From the NCBI RefSeq assembly GCF_030272615.1, contig NC_081405.1, forward strand, positions 608,828,677 to 608,892,676: 64,000 nucleotides of DNA, given 5' to 3'. The notes beneath the pieces were generated by a model. The model had not been told where the DNA came from. It saw only the letters and a program-made list of their open reading frames with translations, and made no database searches. The translations under genes and the position numbers were made by a program. The DNA is from Cryptomeria japonica (Eukaryota; Streptophyta; Pinopsida; Cupressales; Cupressaceae). This document shows, in pieces, positions 23,401-36,200 of the stretch; within the stretch, counting starts at the first letter, position 1, and each line of letters begins with the position of its first letter.

Positions 23401-24743
23401 TCAAGGGTGAGTGACTTTAAGGCTGCTTATAGGTGTGGTAGGCTGGATTTGGAGTGGTGGAAAGCTCCTAATGAGTGGCCGGTTGCTGGGATGGAGGATG
23501 AGTGTGCAAAGTTGCAGGGCATTCTGGTGAGTAGACACTGCAGCTTCCTCAAGGGAAGGGATGGGCTTGCTTGGTCTCCAAATCCTAAGGGAGTTTTTAC
23601 GGTAGCTAGTGGATACCGGGAATTGTTGAACCGAGGTTTGGAGGAAGGGGGGTGAACTAGTGGAAATAGGTGTGGAATAAGGTTTCCTGGACGAAGTGTA
23701 ACTATTTTGCTTGGACCTTGGCTCTGAATAAATGTCTAACCTAGGATAATATCCGCAAGCGAGGATTCTTTGGGCCTTCTATTTGTGTTATGTGTGGTAA
23801 TGGGGAGGAAGATTCCTCACACTTGTTCTTCAAATGTCCCTTCTCAATGCTTATTTGGCATTATTAGTGGGGAGTGTGGATGCATCTGTGTGTCCATGCG
23901 GATTCTCTGGTGGAGTTCTGGAGCAGTTTGGACAGACCTCCTATCATGTCTTCCTTCCTCCAGACTGTCTGGTATATCGGGCCCATCTTCATTCTGTGGC
24001 AGATTTGGCTCGAGAGGAATAGAAGGATCTTTCGTGAGGTCAGAATGTTTATTCAGCAGGTTTGGAATAGGACCATGGCCATGATCCGGGAGTTTGTGGA
24101 AGCTAAATTTGAGGTGAACCTTTTGTTGAATAGAGATGAGGCAGACATTGTGAGTAGGTTTGGCTTGCAAGAGCTAACTCCAGCCTTAACTTGTGTTAGG
24201 CAAGGTAGAAGGGCTTCAAAGAAGGTTCAAAGGGTGGGAAAGTGGATACCCCCTCAGGATGGGATTATCAAGATTAACACTAATGGCTCATCTAGGGGTA
24301 ACCCTGGCCCAATTGGTGTTGGGGGTGTAGGTAGGAATAGCAGGGGGGAGGTTGTTTTCCTTTTTTTGGTTCATAAAGGGAAGCACTCTATTAATTGTAT
24401 GGAGGGATTTGCAATTCTCTAAGCCCTTGAACGGGCTTGGGAGCAGGGTCATAAGCAAGCGATTTGTGAATCACAAATTATTGTTAACTTGTTGAATGAG
24501 TAGAAGGATAGTGGGATTCAGTGGCAGTTGGTAGGGATTGTTCAGCAGATTCTCCATATTAGCTCTTTAATGGAGCAGGTGGCCTTTATCCACATCCCTA
24601 GAGAATGGAATAGAAGAGCAGATTGTCTGGCAAAGTGGGCCTTAGAACATGGTAGTGATTGGAAGGTTGAAAGTTGGGAGCATCTTTCTGAGGATCAATC
24701 TCAGGAATTGTAGAAGATTTTTACTGAGGAAATGGAGGGTTAG
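20459..24743 (+). pseudogene. LINE ORF2 (endonuclease, reverse transcriptase, RNase H), broken
   Basis: ATG 20459 overlaps the ORF1 stop as ATGA. Endonuclease motifs: LFLQETKIS, MAGDFNAI and SDH (21134-21142). RT: KGKAPGQDGFPVEFF, FHPISLCNVIYKI, FIKLDMAKAYDRVQW, LRQGDPLSPYLF and the active-site box FVDD at 22543-22554 (family usually F/YADD or YVDD). Then LPLIYLGIPIS, a zf-RVT region (CVMCGNGEEDSSH) and RNase H with NTNGSSRGNPG. The first RNase H Asp is Asn (codon 24282-24284), and a later acidic residue also looks lost. About 20 in-frame stops and frameshifts near 21635 and 23652 kill it. Normally this protein nicks DNA and copies the LINE RNA in place. Confidence 0.92.
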
Positions 24744-25421
24744 GTTGTTGGTTGTGGTGGGGCTAGCTTGTTGGTTCTGCCCTAGGGCCCGGGGCTCTGG
24801 CTCTCTTTGTATTTCTTGTTCTTGAGTTTCAATAAAGTTTTTACCCCTTTTATTCAAAAAAATAATTTGGTGTCACAAGAAATGGTAGAAAAGATGAAAT
24901 TGGATTAAAACAAGCATACGACTCCATATAAAGTTACCTAGTTTCAAAAGGGCATCAACTTATTGTACTTGAATAATGTTTCATAAATTTTCAAATTGAT
25001 AATAATAGAAATGATCTATTGTGTGATGCTTGATGCATATAGACGCTTTCTATATCCTATGGAGATGATCACGGTAATATGATTGAAAAGAAATGAAAGA
25101 GAATGGAAAAAAACTATTATCCTAATCAAGGATTAATAGCAAGTGTACTAGTAATTTAGTAAAGTACAATTAGGAGGGAGTTGGCAATAATACATAGGCA
25201 TGTATAGTCTCTAAAATATTATTTTTGAACAAATTAAAAATAAACATGTTATGCATTTATTTATTTACTAATAAAATTTAATTTTATAAAAGCACAATAC
25301 AAAATACATCATTTTTATAAATTGGTACAATTACAAAACCATGGTACTTTCTCATAGTCTTGCCTTAGGAAACTCAAACTATTTATTCATTTTTTTTTTA
25401 TGCTAGCATAATGCTTGTACT

Positions 25422-26392
25422 ATGTTTGATTTCTACCTTCTCATGAACTTGTTCCTCTTGCCTAGTGTTGTGTCTTTGTTGAGGCCTAACATCCTTGCCG
25501 ATGAGGTTGGGGTTCTAGTACAAAGTGCTCCCCATATTAATGATGGTGTTTCTCTTAGGGCATATGTACATATCTCTTCCCCAACTCATGGTCTGTTTAG
25601 GGCTAGGGTTGTTTCTCATGGGTCTAAAGCTTCCTCTTCTAGTCACATTGTTTGTGATACGAGGACTACAATTATCCTTGTTCCCTTGAGCCCTTGTCAA
25701 TGGCCCTCATATGTAGATCTCTTGTGGAAAATACAACCTTCTCATTCTTAGGCTAAGGCCTATAACATATGTCACTGGCTATTCCTAGTCCCTTTACCTC
25801 TCTTGTGGTGGTTTTGGCTCAAGAGGTGATAAATATTAATTATTTTCTCTATCAAGGACTTAAGGTGTAGGTTTTTTTTTACCTATGGCCACAATTTCCA
25901 AATCCAAATCACTAGATATATTTACATCAGAATACTTTCATTGAAGGTAAGATAGATATATACCCTTATGATAAGGGATTATTTGTTGTTTCATTTGGTT
26001 CTCTTATTGATAAGGATTATATTTTAGAGGTTAGAGATTATATGTGGGATTTTTACCCTCTCCTAATTTATCTTTAGTCTCTCTCTTTTAACACTCTCTT
26101 AGAATCTATTGATGTGCCCCCTATTTAGATGACATTTCCTTATATATCCTTATAGTTATATTTTAAATTTTTGTATGAGTTGATTGGGAATGCCTTGCAC
26201 CATTTTTTGTGGGTTTATGGTGCTACTTATAGTTTCCTCCACACATCCCTTGCTCATATTTTGGTAAATATTGACTAGATAAAATCTCTTCAAAATCAAA
26301 TTATTTTATAGGTAAATGACTTTCCTCGGACTCAAATAGATGATTATGAGGGCATTCCTTTTCAGTGTAGATGTTAGAGTCTCTATCTATTC
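25422..26392 (+). pseudogene. Second LINE ORF1 relic (DUF4283)
   Basis: In one plus-strand frame, 25925-26392, the translation follows DUF4283: IDIYPYDKGLFVVSFGS, a VPPI-stop-MTFPYISL stretch (family: VPVWVRLPHFPL, with the stop at the Trp), AHILVNID-stop-IKSL (family: AHICVEIDLIKPL) and YEGIPFQCRC where the zinc knuckle should begin. All six stops are TAG. An open frame just upstream (25422-25751) may be its N-terminal part. It is clearly more diverged and more AT-rich than the LINE at 18.7-24.9 kb, so it belongs to a different, older family. No ORF2 follows. Confidence 0.65.
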
Positions 26393-27404
26393 TCATGGTT
26401 CTCACAAGTCTACTTCCTCCTTTTCAACTAATTCTCTTCTTCAACTTCTTACCATATTCCTAGATGATTGGTGATTCAAATACTTTTGATCCATCATCAC
26501 TTATTTGGATCTAACTTTTCTCCTTTTGATAAGGTATTTGATAATTTTGATTATATTTGTACTATTTTTCGTAGTTGGTGATTGTATAACAAGACTTTTA
26601 TATTGATAAAGTTGATGTTTCTCATGACATGTTATTTTTCCTCATATTTTTTCTACAATCAGACCTTCATTGATAAGGATTATGACATAATTTAGGGCTT
26701 CTAAAAGGTTTTATTCATCCCTTTACCTAGGTTTCAAGTTTTGAAGATAGATGTAGTTGGATAGTATCTCAAAGATTGAACAAATATGTGAAGATTGTTA
26801 AGATTATTTTAAATTACCTCAATCATAACTTTGGTTACTATAGTGTAGTAAATTGTGATCCCTTTACAATTTCACACTCCATGTTGGACCCTTGCTTTAG
26901 TGTTCATTCTCTTATGTCATTTCAAGCCTATTAGGGACCTATCACAACCTCCTATTAGTAAATATTCAAATGAGGACCTAATTTGGCATCACAAACCATA
27001 ACACTCTTTGTCACCTTTTAGGGGTCCAATTTTGATGGGTCTAAGGTGAGATCCATTACACCTTGTTAGGTCACCTATAACATCAATAGCGCCTAGCTCC
27101 ATTAATATTCCAAAAGTCCATTTATTTTTTTAATGTGGTAGTGTCGGGTTTCCCATTTACAAATCTGGTTTGGATTTTTGTATATGGCCATTGGAAGTCA
27201 ACATAAATAAATAAAAAACCTTAAGAACCCTATGTAAAGGAGCCATCCTATATTAATTTGATCATCATTCATAATCCACAAGTTGCAATTGAAGCATGCC
27301 TAATTCCTTCAAGATCATACTTGAGTACAAGGAGCATTAAGTTACAACAAGATCTCTTTAAGTATGCTTTCATGACAGTTTCTATTACAATTTATCATGT
27401 TATT
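26393..27404. other. Degenerate AT-rich DNA, possibly further LINE debris
   Basis: Plus-strand translations stay vaguely protein-like but I recognise no motif. No terminal repeats seen. Confidence 0.35.
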
Positions 27405-27598
27405 GCATCAACACTATTAGGACTTATCGAAGGAGAATTACATCAGCAATACTATCAATCTTAAGGTAAAATATTATCAATATGATATTTTACTTCATAT
27501 TTTTTTTGCATCAACACTTTTAGGACTTATTGAAGGAGAATTACATCACCACTACTCTCAATCTTAAGGTAAAATATTGTCAATTTGGTATTTTACTT
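27405..27598. repeat. Tandem duplication, 103-bp period
   Basis: GCATCAACACTATTAGGACTT at 27405 recurs as GCATCAACACTTTTAGGACTT at 27508, and both copies continue with GAAGGAGAATTACATCA, CAATCTTAAGGTAAAATATT and ATTTTACTT. The copies are about nine-tenths identical. Confidence 0.8.
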
Positions 27599-28289
27599 AA
27601 GATTTATCCTTTTCCCTACCAAGAATAAGTTGTCTCTACTAATTAATCATAGTTATAATGGCTATTAATTAATACCCAAGGTTTGACTTATGAAAACTTC
27701 TTTACATCAAAATATTTTTTCTCTTTTTTGTTTGTAGATTGTAGACCTGATAGATTAAAGTTGCAAATTAAAAGAGTACAAAATGAGATATATAGCTCCA
27801 AATTTTGAACAGGTGAAAACTAATGACTAAGGAGCATAGCTCCATAGTTTAACAATTTTCTGCTAAAATTTTGGGAGATAAATCTATAGAACATCCTTAT
27901 CCAAAATTTAAATATTAAAGTTGATGAATACACTTCTAGGACTACAATGCCCAGCTCTCTTGATTGATACTTTAGGATCATATTTAGGTGATAGGTTCCT
28001 TTCTTCATCTTATTTCATAATTTGAGCTTACATTCTAATTTACAATTCTGTATACTTTTGTTAATGCTAAATATTTTCAAATTTGAATCACTTTACCTAG
28101 TACTTATGTTTTCAATTCATAATATCTAATGATATCAAATCATCATTGAAAAGGGAACATATATTCATAGTGTGAAGCTATCCTATAGGATTGAAGTTGA
28201 GCCTATTTGGTTGTTCCTACATGAAATATTTTTGAGATAGTTCTTAGTTTTCATTTTTAGGCTAGATTTTATTTTTATATACTCATTTG
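27599..28289. other. AT-rich spacer, no feature
   Basis: No domain, RNA gene or repeat structure recognised. Confidence 0.45.
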
Positions 28290-29942
28290 AGTGAATGTGA
28301 CATATGTTACACTTGTATATTTTCTAATTATTAGTTCTAACTAGATAAAACTAGGAGAGGCCTAAACCATTACATAACTGCCACACAAGAACACACAAGG
28401 GAGGAACTCACAAGTAGTGAGAATACCAAGACTACAAATAAAAAAGCACAAACTCTTTTTTGAAAAGAGACTTTTGATCTAAGAAACAAATCAGTAGAAA
28501 CATGGATCCAGAAATGGGAAAAATCACCTAATTAGAGAAAAGGAGTTTAGGAAGGAACCCCAAACCATCTTACTAAATAACCCCTTGCATTGGAGGCAAA
28601 TCAACCAAGGGAGGAAAAAATAAACAATAGATTTTGAAAGGCTTCCCACAACCCTTTTCATGAAGGACCACATTGAAGGATTTTCTCCAAAAATGACTAG
28701 AAAGATTTGGAGGCACCTAGAAACCTTATGATATTAGAATCATCTAAAGGACCATCTCTATCCAAGACTTTCTAAAACAAAGAAAGAAACCTCAAGAAGT
28801 TGGAAGGATGCATAATTTTTTTGAAAGAAGAGACACTTAACCATCCCTCAAAGGGATACACATGAGGACAAGGGATAGAGGGAGAAAAATCATAGGCCCA
28901 ATAAGAAATTATCATCCACTAGAAGAAGTCATAAAGTACCATAGGAGAAATAAATAAGAAAGTGGAGACCTATCTAGTTAATATTGGTCAGGGTAACTAG
29001 CCCCCAATAAACAATCACATTCTGCCCATAACTGATAGTGAATAACCAACTCCAATTGGAAATTTGTCTTCCACCAATAAATTCTCACTCCCCAAAACCC
29101 CAAAGACCTCAACCAACCACAAAAAGAGTAACCTCCGCTACAAAAGGAGCCTTCAAAGGGAGGGCTAGTGAAAAAACATAGAACTCCACCAAAAGTGAAG
29201 AGGGTAGCGCAAACCCAAACACCAAACCATATTTCTTAAACTAAGGAGAGGGATAATCACCTTAGTAGTCCCCGTAGGATGGGGAGCCCAGGTATTGGGA
29301 TTCATCATCTAAATACTAGCATCACAAAATCCATATAGGAAAGCAGTGAAACTACACTATTGATTCTACCACTGACTAGCAGTAGGGGTGTGAAATACAT
29401 TCTCAATAGAAACTATTGTAGAGCCAAATCCCATAGCCCACATCAGTCTTAACCTTATCCGAATCTATTTATAGACAACATAAGAAAAGTATCTTAGATT
29501 AAAAAATTTAGCGCTTAAAAACAAGGCCCAAGAACCATACATAGCCGGCAAACACCAAGATAAAGGGAACACGGTAGTGGATAATGGCCCAAAAAGGGAA
29601 TCCATACCAACTAATAATAGAAAAAGATGAGCCAAAGACCTTAAATCCACAAGAAAGAAGAATGTGAAGAAAGAAACAAAAGTAGCACCTTATTTCTTAT
29701 TCATAATAACTCTGACTTGGAATAGGGAAACAACCCCTCTAATGGTTGAACATATAGCATTAAGAAGAGCTCTAATTGCCAAAACCCCAAAAATAAACAA
29801 GGTTGAAATTAATAATCCAGGGGAAATACCATCTACATCTCCATCACCATCTCCCTCATCAACCTCCTTTGCATCTTTCCCTCCTCCCAAAACCCTAGTA
29901 GCACTCTTCCCTCTCCCACTCATCGTTGGCTATATTTTCTAA
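28290..29942 (-). mobile_element. Degenerate retroposon-like block with acidic 5' frame
   Basis: This block is less AT-rich than its flanks. On the minus strand it begins with an open frame (29923-29690) reading MSGRGKSATRVLGGG then VDEGDGDGDVDG. The same design, RVLGGG followed by DEGDNGSNKDEDG, opens a second block at 40439. Towards its far end (28640) the minus strand has GGGTTGTGGGAAGCCTTTC, a phrase also found in the blocks at 39.8-40.4 kb and 52.6-53.5 kb. Shared 5' and 3' words make this a dispersed, presumably retroposed family. No RT or LTR is visible; the exact ends are unclear. Confidence 0.4.
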
Positions 29943-30179
29943 CTTTTAGTTTTAGACCTTATTTTTACATGAAATTTTCATATCTAGATGCATTAAATTC
30001 TAAAAGCTATTTTTTATGTTCTTGCATTATCAAATGGTCATAAAACTTTCACATCATTATGGTATATATCATGTTTATATCAATTGAAAATGATAATTTT
30101 TTCTTTCTATGTTCAATTACTTAGTTCATGATGCATCTATTTCATTGTTCTAATAGTGGTCTAGCCTCCCTTATATCAC

Positions 30180-30960
30180 TCTACCCTCTCCTAAATTTCC
30201 TTCTATTCCTAAGAAATTTTTGAGGAAATATGATGATGACGCAAGCATGTTTCTTAATGATCTACATTCTAAGGATGAAGCATTGATGAATCATGTTCAT
30301 CCCTCTCTCAAAATTAGTCCCAACCATCAAGACATTATAATGCAAGAAGAGTTTATTAATAATTCTTTAAAAAAATATTTATCCTAGGGGTGAAGCTTTG
30401 AGGAAAGATGTTAATGCTTCTCCTAAAATGTTACCCCCCTATGATGATAATTTGGTTCAAGAGGATGATATCATTGTTATTTTTCATAGTGATACCTTAC
30501 CTTCTATTCACTTGACTAACCTCCCTTCTATAGATGAAGCATTGATGGGTTATACTTGTCCCTCTTCCAAAAGTTGCCTTACTCATGAGGATACTTTGGT
30601 AGAAGAGGATTATAGCACTAGGACTGTTTCCAGTAGTCTCTCCTAAAGATGAAAATTTATTAAGTATAAAGAGGTCAATCACATCAATTTCGTTCATGCT
30701 TTCAGCCATGTGAAACCTCAAATTGTTGTCCATATTCATCAAGATACCCCACAACTTGAAAACAAACATGTGCTTGTTACAAAAGCTGTTAAAAATCCAA
30801 CTATTTGTCGTAACTAAATCTCAAACTATGCAAAAAATTTCACTAAAACAAATATCATGTCACAAAAATATGATTATCATGCAGTATCTCACACATATAA
30901 CACTCATAATAGTAAGCAAGATGTAATTTTTTTCTCACTTTTCAATGTTTTATGCCTTCA
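30180..30960 (+). pseudogene. Coding-like remnant, family unknown
   Basis: Acidic, Pro/Ser-rich plus-strand frames: 30398-30646 reads NLVQEDDIIVIFHSDTLPS and continues SKSCLTHEDTLVEED; after a stop, HTYNTHNSKQDV. Internal near-repeats (AGATGAAGCATTGATG at 30530, GGATGAAGCATTGATG at 30274) suggest a repetitive protein. This could be a retroelement gag-like region or a relic gene; nothing identifies it. Confidence 0.25.
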
Positions 30961-33900
30961 TATCCACATCTTTCACAACATGTTCATTAGGAGTATGTAC
31001 TGTTATGTAGCTCAGTGCTACTCTAATTAAGATATCCCTTTCAGATTTTATTCAAACTTCACCTACATACCATGGGATGCTCTAGGAATCCTTAAAGAAG
31101 GTATTTGTCTCACTTTCTACAAGACCAAATGATATAGAAAAATATTTTGATCATATTCATGAATCAAAGATAGATATTATGTTCAAATAACGTGAGTTAC
31201 CTCCTCTGGAAGTTCAAAATCAATATGATCTCATTATCATTGTTGTGTTCATCAATGGTAATTCAATAAGATATACCATTTTTTATAATGTCATAGGTCT
31301 TAATTTTGGCATCTTAGACTTATTATATAAAAATCAAATTTGATACCTTTGTCATTCTTGACCAAAATATTTGTGCATTGATGATTTAGATAATGTTTGT
31401 AGATAGTCGTTAGGTGCAATTATATTGTTTATTAAAGTAGGTCTCATGATCTTACCCATGCCTACCCACATGTCATGCTTGATACTCTCAAATACAACCT
31501 CTTTCTACATAGACTATGACTCCATGCCATTGAAACAAACTCTTCTACTCTTCACTACAATTTTAAACTCATTTATAACAACAATATGCACACCCTACCA
31601 ATTGATACGCATTTTCATATTTATGTTGAAGAAGTAGGATGCATACTATGTTTCTTTCTACAAATTAGTATCCATCGACGATGATTTATAAGAGAAACAT
31701 TGGACTCCTTTATACTTTACACCTTCCTTTCATTGAAATAAACCTCATTGAGGGACTATTTAGGGTTCTTTAAGTGGTATAGCAATGATTGGAAACTATT
31801 TGAAACATTTCCCATTCATCTCTACTATCATTGGTGTTGTGTTGAAACCTATTATAGTATTTCCATCAATTGGGAGTGATCTCATTTGTGGGCTAATTTT
31901 AGGAAAGATCGAGTGTCTAGAAACCTCTTGATTTTGTGATCATTTTTATGTTGAAGTCCATTTTTTATTTCCTCATCTCTTTGTAGTTTCTTAGTGTTTT
32001 GCATAATTTGAGGACCCAAATTATGTTTGGATTTTCTTTTTGGCTAGGATTGAATTGTTAGAACAAGACTAAAATGCCTAGGATGTACTACAACAACCAT
32101 CTAAGTAAGAAATAATAGACTAGGAAACTTGAACATTGAAACTAGTGTCCTCTATGGACACTAGAATTATCTTTGGGTGCTAGTGTCCTCTCTAGATCTA
32201 ATGGTTCCCTAACTATTTAATTTTTTGCCTATTTGGTCTTTCAACCATTTCTCAAGGAAAATTTATAACTAATTTTTTTCCTCTTCACCTTGACCATCTT
32301 ACCAGGTCTTCATTCAATTGATATAATAGCTTAAATTTTATGGCATGTCTTTATTTTGAGAAGCATGTCATTTATTGGATGTGACATGACATTGTTCCAA
32401 TTAGAGAGTCAGTGCCTCTTAGTAAGGAATCCTCTTTTGAATTTTTTTTGCCTAGTGTTGGTATTGTTTTGATTGGATAATAGATGAGTGTGTCCTCTTC
32501 CTACTCTTCATTCTTAGAAACTAATGGTTGCATCATCTAGTGGTGATGTGTTAGCTCCTAGTTTCTCCAACATTTGTGTGGATTTTTGTAGGCATTTTAA
32601 GAGATCCTAATTATTTCTTAGTGTGTTTTTAATATTGATGATTCCATCAATTTACCCTTTTTTAGTGTTGCAAAAGAATACAATTGTGGTTTACCACTTG
32701 ATAACCATTTTCTTGTCCTCGGGTTGGTAAGTGTTCCACCTTTCTCGTAGAAATGGTAAGGTCATCTTTTAGTTGTTATCCTTGTGTTATTATGTTACAC
32801 ATGTCACTTGTGTGCATTCTCTTGTGCAAGTGTGACAAGTTATTTCATCTTTGTCATCATTATTGTTTTAAAAATATTATTATAATATTTTTTTTAAGGT
32901 GTTTTGACATGGGGAATTACAAAGAGAGTCTTTAAGATATCTAATCTTATGAAAAACTGGTTAATCCTACATGAGGAGGGAAGATAAGTTGATTTTGGTA
33001 ATATAAAAACCCATAAAATGGAGTCATTATCAATAATCTAAATATTAATCAACTATAAAATAATCAAAAACATATTAGTCAATGCTATATGTAAATATAA
33101 AAACAAAATATAGAACCACCAAAACTACAATGTAATTACTAAACTATAACCTACGCAATAAAAATACTAAAAAGTGCACAAATTTGATTAGAAAAAAGAA
33201 ACATGGTTCTCACCAAGTATGCTAAATATTTGTTAAAAAAAATGTAAGAAAAATATTCAATCTAACTAAATAAATCCGTATACTCATAATTAGATGTAAC
33301 ACATAGATTAACAAAAGGATTAACAAATGTAAATAAAACAATATTAATTCTCACCAAACCTACTCTTGTTTCACATGGAATATCGGTTACACTCAATGAT
33401 TATGGATGTGATTGCTCTTTCCATTAGCTTAAGTTTGTATAAGAGGTGAGAGATGTTAAATGGTTAGGGTTGGTTTCTAATTTATAGATTTTTAGAGAAA
33501 CCAATGAATGTCTAGTATTAAAAGATGAGATCACTTGCTTATAATGGTTGAGAGTCATCATTAAGAGATCAGATTGCTTGCTTATAATTGTTGAGAGCCA
33601 TGGGAAGATGGGAGGAAGAAAAGTGCACTAATTCAATTTGAGGAGATATGGGGAGGGGGAAAGAGGAGATTTTTTTTTTTGGAGATCCTCCTTGGAAATA
33701 TTTGGTGGACAAGATGGAAGGAGTACATTGGAGTACCCTTGATGAATAGAAATATCCTTTGACCCATGTTACATGGTATAAAGGCCATTTCAAAAGTACA
33801 AAGCCCATGAATTGTGTACAAAGGACCGCAAATTTGTACACCTTGGAGGAATGTGCTTGAGTTGAGGGGAGTTTCAAAGCATTAGATTATCCAAGTGGGC

Positions 33901-34919
33901 AATTAAGTTGGTTTTTTTAAGTCCATGTAATGGAAAGTGTAGAAAATGGGCAATTAGATAAATAATATATTTATTTAATATTTAAGATAACTTGGACATT
34001 CACTTAGGTAAAGAATAATAAAAATTTTATACCTAAGGTTGAGTATGGGAGAGGAATGTATAAATAGTTTAGACTAGAAACCTATGTAGGTGAATAGTGA
34101 TTTCATTAATCATACAATATAAAATTATTTAATTAATAAGTGGATAAGAATTGGATAACTAATTAAAAAAATAGGATTGTTTTCAATCCATTATATTATT
34201 TAAGAAATAGTTTGTTGCTGATGATGATGAATTTTACGTGGCTACAACACATTTCAATTAATGCAATAAAAAGAATCTTGTTCTACACAAACATTTAAGG
34301 ATCATTTGGGTGACTAAAGAATATTGTTCTCAATCATTGTTCAATTTATGGAGCTTGACTCAGGAGAATTTGACCCCTTATGATTAATTGATAGCCCTTA
34401 AACAACTTCTAAAAAACACCAAATCCACAAACACTTTGGAAACACATAAAAGGACAAAAAAGAACAAAAATGGTGCGGTGAAACATAGGACAAATTTAAA
34501 TAAAATGATGAATTTATTGTTAATATCAATATAAAATTATTAGATTCATCCCTACATAAAGAAAACAAAATTATTATGGCTAAATGATTTCTAATCTATC
34601 ATCCATTATTCTTGATCTTAAAACTTATCAATATATTATTTTTATCAATATTTATAAATTTTTGAATGACTGAGCTAAATACATTTACTTTTTTTATTTA
34701 TGCCCACACATTTTAATTTTTTAACTCAATATCAAAATATTTCCTTTAAACTTTTATCCCCACTATACCCTATGAAGAATTCTTCTATAATTGTATGATT
34801 CGGTATGTTTAAGTGTCACATTGACTAAGCACACTTAAGTAACAAGAAAAATCTTATTCATCTCCCCATTTACTAAAAAATAATATTATCAAAGAAACTC
34901 CACTAATCGTTATTTATTA
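30961..34919. other. AT-rich intergenic DNA with only small repeats
   Basis: I see no gene. Minor structures: a 9-bp hairpin CTAGTGTCC-loop-GGACACTAG near 32143-32165, and a short duplication around 33531-33600 (GCTTGCTTATAATxGTTGAGAG twice). Minus-strand frames at 33569-33877 are overlapping shadows with no domain. Confidence 0.45.
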
Positions 34920-36200
34920 GGAAAAAAAAGGTGCGGCTGTCAATCGGTCAAAATTTGCGTAGAGGCTAAGTTTTCAGGAAAGATCTGGTCAAAGAAAGTG
35001 AAATTTAAGTATAACATATTAAATGATGTTCAGGAGTGCGGTGGCAATGTCTATCTGCTAAGTGGAATGCATTTATTAATTAATTAGAATTCAAAATCCT
35101 TTAATTTCGCCGAGAGGCGATCTACAATGGGATTGAAGTTGTCCGTAAACATAAAATGTCTTTAAAAAAAATTTGACGCCTGTTTGGATGAGCTGAGTTG
35201 GCAGGTAGTGAAGAAAAGTCATTGTCCCCATGAACTTAAAAACAATAAAAAATTCGTCGTCAGTCTCCCAGAATAGAAAATGCAACGATGCATGGCTGGA
35301 ATCTGTCAGAGTGGTCTTTGCAGTAACAGAAGGAGATTGAGGGCCATAAATACACCACTTCGGGTTTTTTTTAAATGTATTGAAGAGAAGGTTGTTGTTG
35401 GGCGATTCAGATTTGCAGCAGATATCAGTTTTATCGTGAGAAGTTGAGGGTTTGTAAGGACATATGAGAGTCTGGACCAGGCTTGAGTGCTGGGTGAGAG
35501 TTGCAGAGATGAATGTTAATCTCTTTATTTTCTATATCGTTTTTGCAATAATAATTTTTTTTTATCTTTTGGTAAATGTATTTCTTTGCAGGTGAAATTT
35601 AAAAAGAGGTTGTCAAGGAAAGGAGCTAAATCCTTTCCATGCTCAGCACATGGATGAATCAGTGAACTTAGGTACTCATAATACATTATTTTCTCTCGAC
35701 TGTGTAGCCATGCCAGGATACGTATTTCACAAAGATTAAGTAGACAACTTGTGATTTCCATATTATTCTTATTAATTTAGTCTTCCTGTATGATGCCTCT
35801 CCCAGCTAGAATATCGCCATGGAGAGTGGACGGGGATGAATTTAGTAACATTTCATTTTATTATTATTATTTTTTTGTTTATACGGCCCATGCATTAGAT
35901 GACTCTATCCATAAACCGATAGCCCTTAGTCGATAGGTATTGATCCTATAATTATATTGATTGTAAATTGTTACTACGGTGAAATCCAAAAAATTGGTAA
36001 TTGCTCATATGTTGATCTACGCTAGATATATGATCTATGCTAGATATTGAGAAAGGGATGACGAGGTAATTTTATGAATGATAATTCGTATATTTTTATC
36101 AAAGCGACTGGGATGAGTAAAATCCTGCTAATAATTTCCAGTGTATACATTCTCTATTCCTGTGGTTGTGAGGAGAGAATAGGTTGAAGAGCAAGCTTCA
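34920..36200 (+). other. Possible unannotated transcription unit (non-coding or 5' exons)
   Basis: Composition here is closer to genic DNA than the flanks. CATAAATAC near 35345 could be a TATA box. Further on, TATTTCTTTGCAG (ending 35592) followed by about 80 bases and a CTTAG/GTACTC donor (35671) looks like a small internal exon. No open frame of meaningful length or known domain runs through it. The picture fits a 5' leader or a non-coding RNA, but it rests on splice-site appearance only. Confidence 0.25.

Larger units (their letters stand above)
18667..24860 (+). mobile_element. L1-type LINE retrotransposon, nearly full length, inactive
   Basis: A 6.2-kb insert flanked by a 23-bp target duplication (18644-18666 and 24861-24883, starting AATAATTTGGTGTCAC, one mismatch). 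It has a GC-rich 5' leader (18740-19000), ORF1 with DUF4283 and a CCHC knuckle, ORF2 with endonuclease, RT, zinc-binding and RNase H regions, then AATAAA at 24831-24836 and a short A tail. The first 40 bases hold a 12-base repeat (AATCATTAGAAC at 18667 and 18693). It is far less AT-rich than the host DNA. Both ORFs carry stops and frameshifts, so it is dead, but the nearly complete structure suggests one full-length retrotransposition event. Confidence 0.95.
17431..25387 (+). mobile_element. Ty3/gypsy relic, tandem copy B, split by a LINE
   Basis: From ATTGGGGCATATTGTTATG at 17431 this copies the unit starting at 15691 (period 1740 bp). The match runs to 18666, is interrupted by the LINE 18667-24860, and resumes from 24861 to 25387 (ending CAAACTATTTATT, the junction sequence also seen at the A/B border). 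Identity to copy A is high but not complete, with private stops in each. The same decayed zinc knuckle lies near 18390-18440. The duplication must predate the LINE insertion, since only copy B is split. Confidence 0.8.

Noticed and set aside
23844-24170. 108-codon minus-strand frame within the LINE
   Set aside because: Antisense shadow of the ORF2 zinc-binding region.
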